A stretch of DNA of 64,000 nucleotides from Roseomonas sp. KE2513. GTDB taxonomy: Bacteria > Pseudomonadota > Alphaproteobacteria > Acetobacterales > Acetobacteraceae. The stretch's first letter is position 1, and each line of letters opens with the position of its first letter. A program made the translations under genes and the position numbers. Under the pieces are notes generated by a model. That model was given only the letters and a program-made list of their open reading frames with translations. It was not told the origin of the DNA and searched no databases. Shown here one piece after another: positions 60,819 to 64,000 of this stretch. The stretch spans positions 1 to 64,000 of the forward strand of contig NZ_RCVR01000001.1 of the NCBI RefSeq assembly GCF_016107305.1. The letters run 5' to 3'.

Positions 60819-61898
60819 TCACCCCGCCTTGTTCGCGCCCTCGATCGCCGCGATCACCGCCCGCGTCACCGTCTCCGTATCCGCCGTGCCACCGAGATCA
60901 GCCGTGAACACGCCATCCGCGCAAACCCGCTCCACCGCCGTCATCAGCGCCGCCGCCGCCGTGGGCTCCCCGAGGTGCTCGAGCATCATCGCCCCCGTCC
61001 AGAAGGTCGCGACGGGATTCGCGATCCCCTTGCCCATGATGTCGAAAGCCGAGCCGTGGATCGGCTCGAACATCGAGGGTGCACGGCGCGAGGGATCGAG
61101 ATTCGCCGTCGGCGCCACGCCGAGCGAGCCCGCCACCGCTCCCGCGAGGTCCGAGAGGATATCGGCATGGAGGTTAGTCGCCACCACCGTATCGATGCTC
61201 GCGGGCTTGCGCACCATGCGCGCGGCCATCGCGTCCACCAGCTCCTTCTCCACGGTCACGTCCGGGTAGTTCTTCGCGACCTCGGCCGCGATGTCGTCCC
61301 ACATGACCATGCCGTGCCGCTGCGCGTTGGACTTCGTCACCACCGTCAGCAGCTTCCGCGGCCGCGCGCGCGCTATGTCGAAGGCCACGCGCATGATCCG
61401 CTCCACCCCCGCGCGGGTGAAGATGGAGGTCTCGGTCGCAACCTCCTCCGGATGCCCGCGATGGGCGCGGCCGCCATGGCCGGCATACTCGCCCTCGGAA
61501 TTCTCCCGCACGATCACCCAGTCGATGTCACCCGGCTCAACCGCGCGCAGCGGGCTGGTCAGCCCCGGCAGCACCCGCGTTGGGCGGATATTCGCGTACT
61601 GGTCGAAGCCCTGGCAGATCTTCAGGCGCAGACCCCAGAGCGTGATGCTGTCCGGCAGGTCCGGGTCACCGACCGCGCCGAAATAGATCGCGTCGAAGCC
61701 GCGCAGCGTCTCCAGCCCGTCCTCGGGCATCATCGCGCCGGTCTGGCGGTAGTAATCGCTCCCCCAGGGCAGCGTCTCGACATCGAAGGCGAAGCCGCCG
61801 TCCCGTCGCGCCAGCGCCTCCAGCACGCGCAACCCGGCGGGGATGACCTCCTTGCCGATGCCGTCGGCGGGAATGGCGGCGATCCGGTGGCGTCGCAT
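60819..61898 (-). CDS. ttuC: Tartrate dehydrogenase/decarboxylase (TtuC-like)
   Basis: 359 aa NAD- and metal-dependent beta-decarboxylating dehydrogenase of the isocitrate/isopropylmalate family, tartrate dehydrogenase branch. Start ATG 61898 with AGGAAGG upstream. Key text: IAAIPADGIGKEVIPAGLRV, IYFGAVGDPDLPDSITLWGLRLKI (ends), VIVRENSEGEYAGHGG, and NLHADILSDLAGAVAGSLGVAPTANL (ends), with Asp ligands in DILSDL. TDH oxidises tartrate and malate or forms D-glycerate/oxaloglycolate. Divergent from the glycerate kinase gene, which uses the D-glycerate product. Confidence 0.9.
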   Translation of the reverse strand: MRRHRIAAIPADGIGKEVIPAGLRVLEALARRDGGFAFDVETLPWGSDYYRQTGAMMPEDGLETLRGFDAIYFGAVGDPDLPDSITLWGLRLKICQGFDQYANIRPTRVLPGLTSPLRAVEPGDIDWVIVRENSEGEYAGHGGRAHRGHPEEVATETSIFTRAGVERIMRVAFDIARARPRKLLTVVTKSNAQRHGMVMWDDIAAEVAKNYPDVTVEKELVDAMAARMVRKPASIDTVVATNLHADILSDLAGAVAGSLGVAPTANLDPSRRAPSMFEPIHGSAFDIMGKGIANPVATFWTGAMMLEHLGEPTAAAALMTAVERVCADGVFTADLGGTADTETVTRAVIAAIEGANKAG

Positions 61899-62058
61899 GG
61901 TTCCTGGGCCTTCCTCTTCCTGTTCGCCGCGGCCGGGCCGCTTCCCCCAGCGCATTCCACAGCCCCGCCCCCGCGGCAACCCCGCGCGCCATTTCACCCG
62001 GCGGGCTTGCCCGCACCGCCCGCCCGGTGAAGATGCCGCCGACGCCAGGAGAGAGAGC

Positions 62059-63402
62059 ATGGACGCGCAACCCGGGAAGCTGGACGACACGACGGCCCGT
62101 GCCGCCCTCCGCCGCCTGCTGGACGCCGCCATCGCCAGCGCCGACCCGCGGGTGGTCCTGGCCGCCCACCTGCCCGAGCCGCCCGCCCTCGGCTCCGGCG
62201 GCCGGGTTATCGTCGTCGGTGCCGGCAAGTCCGCCGCCGTCATGGCCGCGGCGGTGGAGGCCGCCTGGCCCCGCATCCCCCTCACCGGCCTCGTCATCAC
62301 CCGCTACGGCCATGGCATCCGCACCGGCCGCGGCGAGAACGACCGTATCGAGGTGGTCGAGGCCTCCCACCCCGTCCCCGACGCCGCCGGGGAGGCCGCC
62401 GCGGCCCGCATCCTGGCCATGGTGCAGGGCCTGACCGAAAACGACCTCGTCCTCGCCCTCATCTCCGGCGGCGGCTCCGCCCTCATGCCGCTAGCCGCCC
62501 CCGGTCTGACGCTGGCCGACAAGCAGGCCGTCAACCGCGCCCTGCTCTCCTGCGGCGCCACGATCAACGAGATGAACGCCGTCCGCCGCCACCTCTCGGC
62601 CATCAAGGGCGGCCGCCTCGCCGCCGCAGCCCACCCCGCCCGGGTGGTGACGCTCGCCATCTCCGACGTACCCGGAGACGACCCCGCCGCCATCGCCTCG
62701 GGCCCCACCGTGCCCGACCCCACCAGCTTCGCCGAGGCGCGCGAGATCGTCGCCCGCTACGCCATCCCCCTCCCCGACCACGTGCGCGCCCATCTGGACG
62801 CCGCCGCCGAGGAAACCCCCAAGCCCGGTGACCCCCGCCTCGCCCACGCCGAGTACCACCTCATCGCCACCCCCCTCATGGCTCTCCAAGCCGCCGCGAA
62901 GGAAGCGGAGGCGCTGGGCCTCACGCCCCTCATCCTCGGCGATGCGTTGGAAGGCGAGGCGCGCGAGGCCGGCACCCTTCTCGCCGGCATCGCCCGCTCC
63001 GTCGCGGCCCACGGCCACCCGCTGCGTGCCCCGGCCGTCCTCCTCTCCGGCGGGGAAACCACTGTCACCCTCGGCGAGGCGAAGGGCGCCGGTGGCCGCA
63101 ACGGCGAGTGCCTGCTCGGCTTCGCCGTGGCGCTCGCCGGCCATCCCGGCATCTGGTCCCTCATGGCCGACACGGACGGGATCGACGGATCCGAGAGCAA
63201 CGCGGGCGCCATCGCCGGCCCCGACACCCTCGCCCGCAGCGCCGCCGCTGGCGTCGATCCCCGCGCGGCGCTCCTCGCCCATCGCAGCCACGACGTCTTT
63301 GCCGGCCTGGATGACCTCATCATCACCGGCCCGACCCTGACCAACGTGAACGACTTCCGTGCCGTCATTATCGCAGGGGCGCCCGCCGCAGCCCGTCCTT
63401 GA
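62059..63402 (+). CDS. ttuD: MOFRL-type glycerate 2-kinase / hydroxypyruvate reductase-like (TtuD/GckA)
   Basis: 447 aa D-glycerate 2-kinase with an N-terminal DUF4147 domain and C-terminal MOFRL domain. Start ATG 62059 with CAGGAGAGAG upstream. Seen: VIVVGAGKSAAVMAAAVE, LALISGGGSALMPLAAPGLTL, INEMNAVRRHLSAIKGGRLA, AISDVPGDDPAAIASGPT, LSGGETTVTLG and MADTDGIDGSESNAGAI. In tartrate operons this gene is ttuD, long annotated as hydroxypyruvate reductase. With ttuC it channels tartrate into 2-phosphoglycerate. Confidence 0.92.
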   Translation: MDAQPGKLDDTTARAALRRLLDAAIASADPRVVLAAHLPEPPALGSGGRVIVVGAGKSAAVMAAAVEAAWPRIPLTGLVITRYGHGIRTGRGENDRIEVVEASHPVPDAAGEAAAARILAMVQGLTENDLVLALISGGGSALMPLAAPGLTLADKQAVNRALLSCGATINEMNAVRRHLSAIKGGRLAAAAHPARVVTLAISDVPGDDPAAIASGPTVPDPTSFAEAREIVARYAIPLPDHVRAHLDAAAEETPKPGDPRLAHAEYHLIATPLMALQAAAKEAEALGLTPLILGDALEGEAREAGTLLAGIARSVAAHGHPLRAPAVLLSGGETTVTLGEAKGAGGRNGECLLGFAVALAGHPGIWSLMADTDGIDGSESNAGAIAGPDTLARSAAAGVDPRAALLAHRSHDVFAGLDDLIITGPTLTNVNDFRAVIIAGAPAAARP

Positions 63403-63847
63403 GCCAAGTTGCCGCGTGGGGCCATTCCGGCTGGGAGCGACCCTGCACGGACGATCGCTTTCCGATCCACGTGCGGGGGTTCCGCCCGGCCAGGAGATGA
63501 ACGTGCCGCAATCTCGCGGGCACAAAAAGCAGCCTGCAAAACCGTGCCCCTTTCCCGCCAGATTTTCGCTGCGCGGGATGATGCTCAACAAACAAACCCG
63601 AAAAATTCTCCGCACCACCCTTCAGCAAGCCATTAATCAGGCTGAAATTTGATAAAGTCGTGTTGCATCCGGATATAACGGTTGCGCACCTTATATTCTC
63701 CCAGTTGTCAAGAAAATTAACAGCCTGCAAAAAGGGAGCAATTATCTATAGCAATTACAATTTTTTAATTTAGGGCATGATGTTTGCTGAAAGCTCTCCC
63801 GAGCAGCCTGGGCCGAACCCGGTTGCCGACAACCGAGAGGCACCACC
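63403..63847. other. AT-rich non-coding island
   Basis: 445 bases with no supported gene. GC falls sharply: 51 of 140 bases are G or C in 63641-63780 (36%) against roughly 70% for the window. TTGATA (63649-63654) followed by TATAAC (63674-63679) with a 19-base spacer is a possible sigma-70 promoter, and there are A/T runs (TTTTTTAATT, 63761-63770). It precedes a secreted-protein gene; it may be its promoter region, a binding site for a nucleoid protein, or a transferred segment. Confidence 0.6.
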
Positions 63848-64000
63848 ATGCATCCTCCGACACTCAAGCACTCTGTCCGGGCGCCCTCCTTCCGGAAGGC
63901 GCTGGCCCTTGGATCCTTCCTCGTACTGGCCGCCACTGGATCCACCGCCATCGCCGCGCCGATCACTGGCCTGGCCGGGTCGAACACCCTCATCGGCTTC
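63848..64000 (+). CDS. Secreted protein, 3' truncated by the window end
   Basis: First 51 codons of a gene running off the window. GAGAGG lies seven bases before the ATG at 63848. The peptide begins with a basic head, a hydrophobic stretch (KALALGSFLVLAATGSTAIA) and a likely cleavage after Ala-Ala, followed by ITGLAGSNTLIGF. That last piece faintly resembles the repeat starts of DUF4394 proteins, but too little is visible to name it. Preceded by the AT-rich island. Confidence 0.6.
   Translation, partial: MHPPTLKHSVRAPSFRKALALGSFLVLAATGSTAIAAPITGLAGSNTLIGF

Noticed and set aside
1-64000. CRISPR arrays, insertion sequences, prophage or plasmid origins
   Set aside because: No regularly spaced direct repeats, transposase, integrase or replication-initiation genes were found on reading the window.
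1-64000. Known riboswitches upstream of purE, pdxY, pnt or suf
   Set aside because: I see no recognisable purine, PLP, TPP, cobalamin or other conserved aptamer core; purE is translationally coupled to DUF465 and has no leader.

Overview
The window is very GC-rich (roughly 70%) and densely packed, with many overlapping genes and frequent GTG or TTG starts. Small alphaproteobacterial marker families (TrcR/DUF1013, GapR/DUF2312, DUF1192, DUF465, DUF1244, COQ9), a three-gene pnt transhydrogenase, a SufU-type SUF operon, and many orphan Bug-type (TctC) receptors with TRAP/TAXI systems point to an alphaproteobacterium. A Rhodospirillales/Acetobacteraceae (Roseomonas-like) host is my inference; no rRNA or tRNA gene was found to anchor it.

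Layout. 1-4.65 kb: sugar-acid/hydroxy-acid catabolism (HpcH/HpaI aldolase cut by the window edge, D-2-hydroxyacid dehydrogenase, Ldh2-type dehydrogenase; on the other strand a Bug receptor and a class II aldolase). 4.8-5.5 kb: a GNAT. 5.7-17.0 kb: an accessory catabolic block with a PheA/TfdB-type flavin hydroxylase, a GntR/FCD regulator with a complete TRAP transporter, and a divergent run of GMC oxidoreductase, gentisate-dioxygenase-like bicupin, His-rich LVIVD propeller, RidA, GST and Bug receptor. 17.0-23.5 kb: complete SUF operon (Rrf2 regulator-sufB-C-D-S-U-T-A, minus strand). 23.7-28 kb: NUDIX hydrolase, MBL-fold hydrolase, two EamA transporters, HTD2/Mch-like dehydratase. 28-32.4 kb: probable lipid-linked glycan module (GT-C-like membrane protein; methyltransferase, ArnC-like GT2, ArnE-like small transporter). 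32.4-35.3 kb: TAXI receptor and fused permease.

35.3-43.8 kb is mostly housekeeping: pyridoxal kinase, SDR, NepR-like small protein, bL31, Hsp20 with apparent heat-shock promoter and ROSE-like thermometer, DUF1192, TrcR, two divergent DUF465 genes, purE-purK, OmpA-like porin, secreted unknown. 43.9-48 kb: coq9-def, rpsU, SBP5 receptor, ChaC-like cyclotransferase. 48-51 kb: pntAA-pntAB-pntB. 51.2-57.5 kb: DUF3891, a pepF-ABC1 kinase-GNAT operon, and a long-chain acyl-CoA ligase. 57.8-59.3 kb: GapR, EI24/CysZ-like membrane protein, DUF1244. 59.3-63.4 kb: GFA protein and Bug receptor, with tartrate dehydrogenase divergent from a MOFRL-type glycerate kinase, i.e. a tartrate-to-glycerate route. 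63.4-63.85 kb is an AT-rich noncoding island before a truncated secreted-protein gene.

The signals I rate highest are (i) an RpoH-like promoter built into the rpmE terminator and followed by a ROSE-like leader before hsp20, (ii) the GMC/bicupin/His-rich propeller/RidA/GST catabolic cluster, (iii) an Rrf2 regulator with RirA-like cysteine spacing heading suf, and (iv) the lipid-glycan module.
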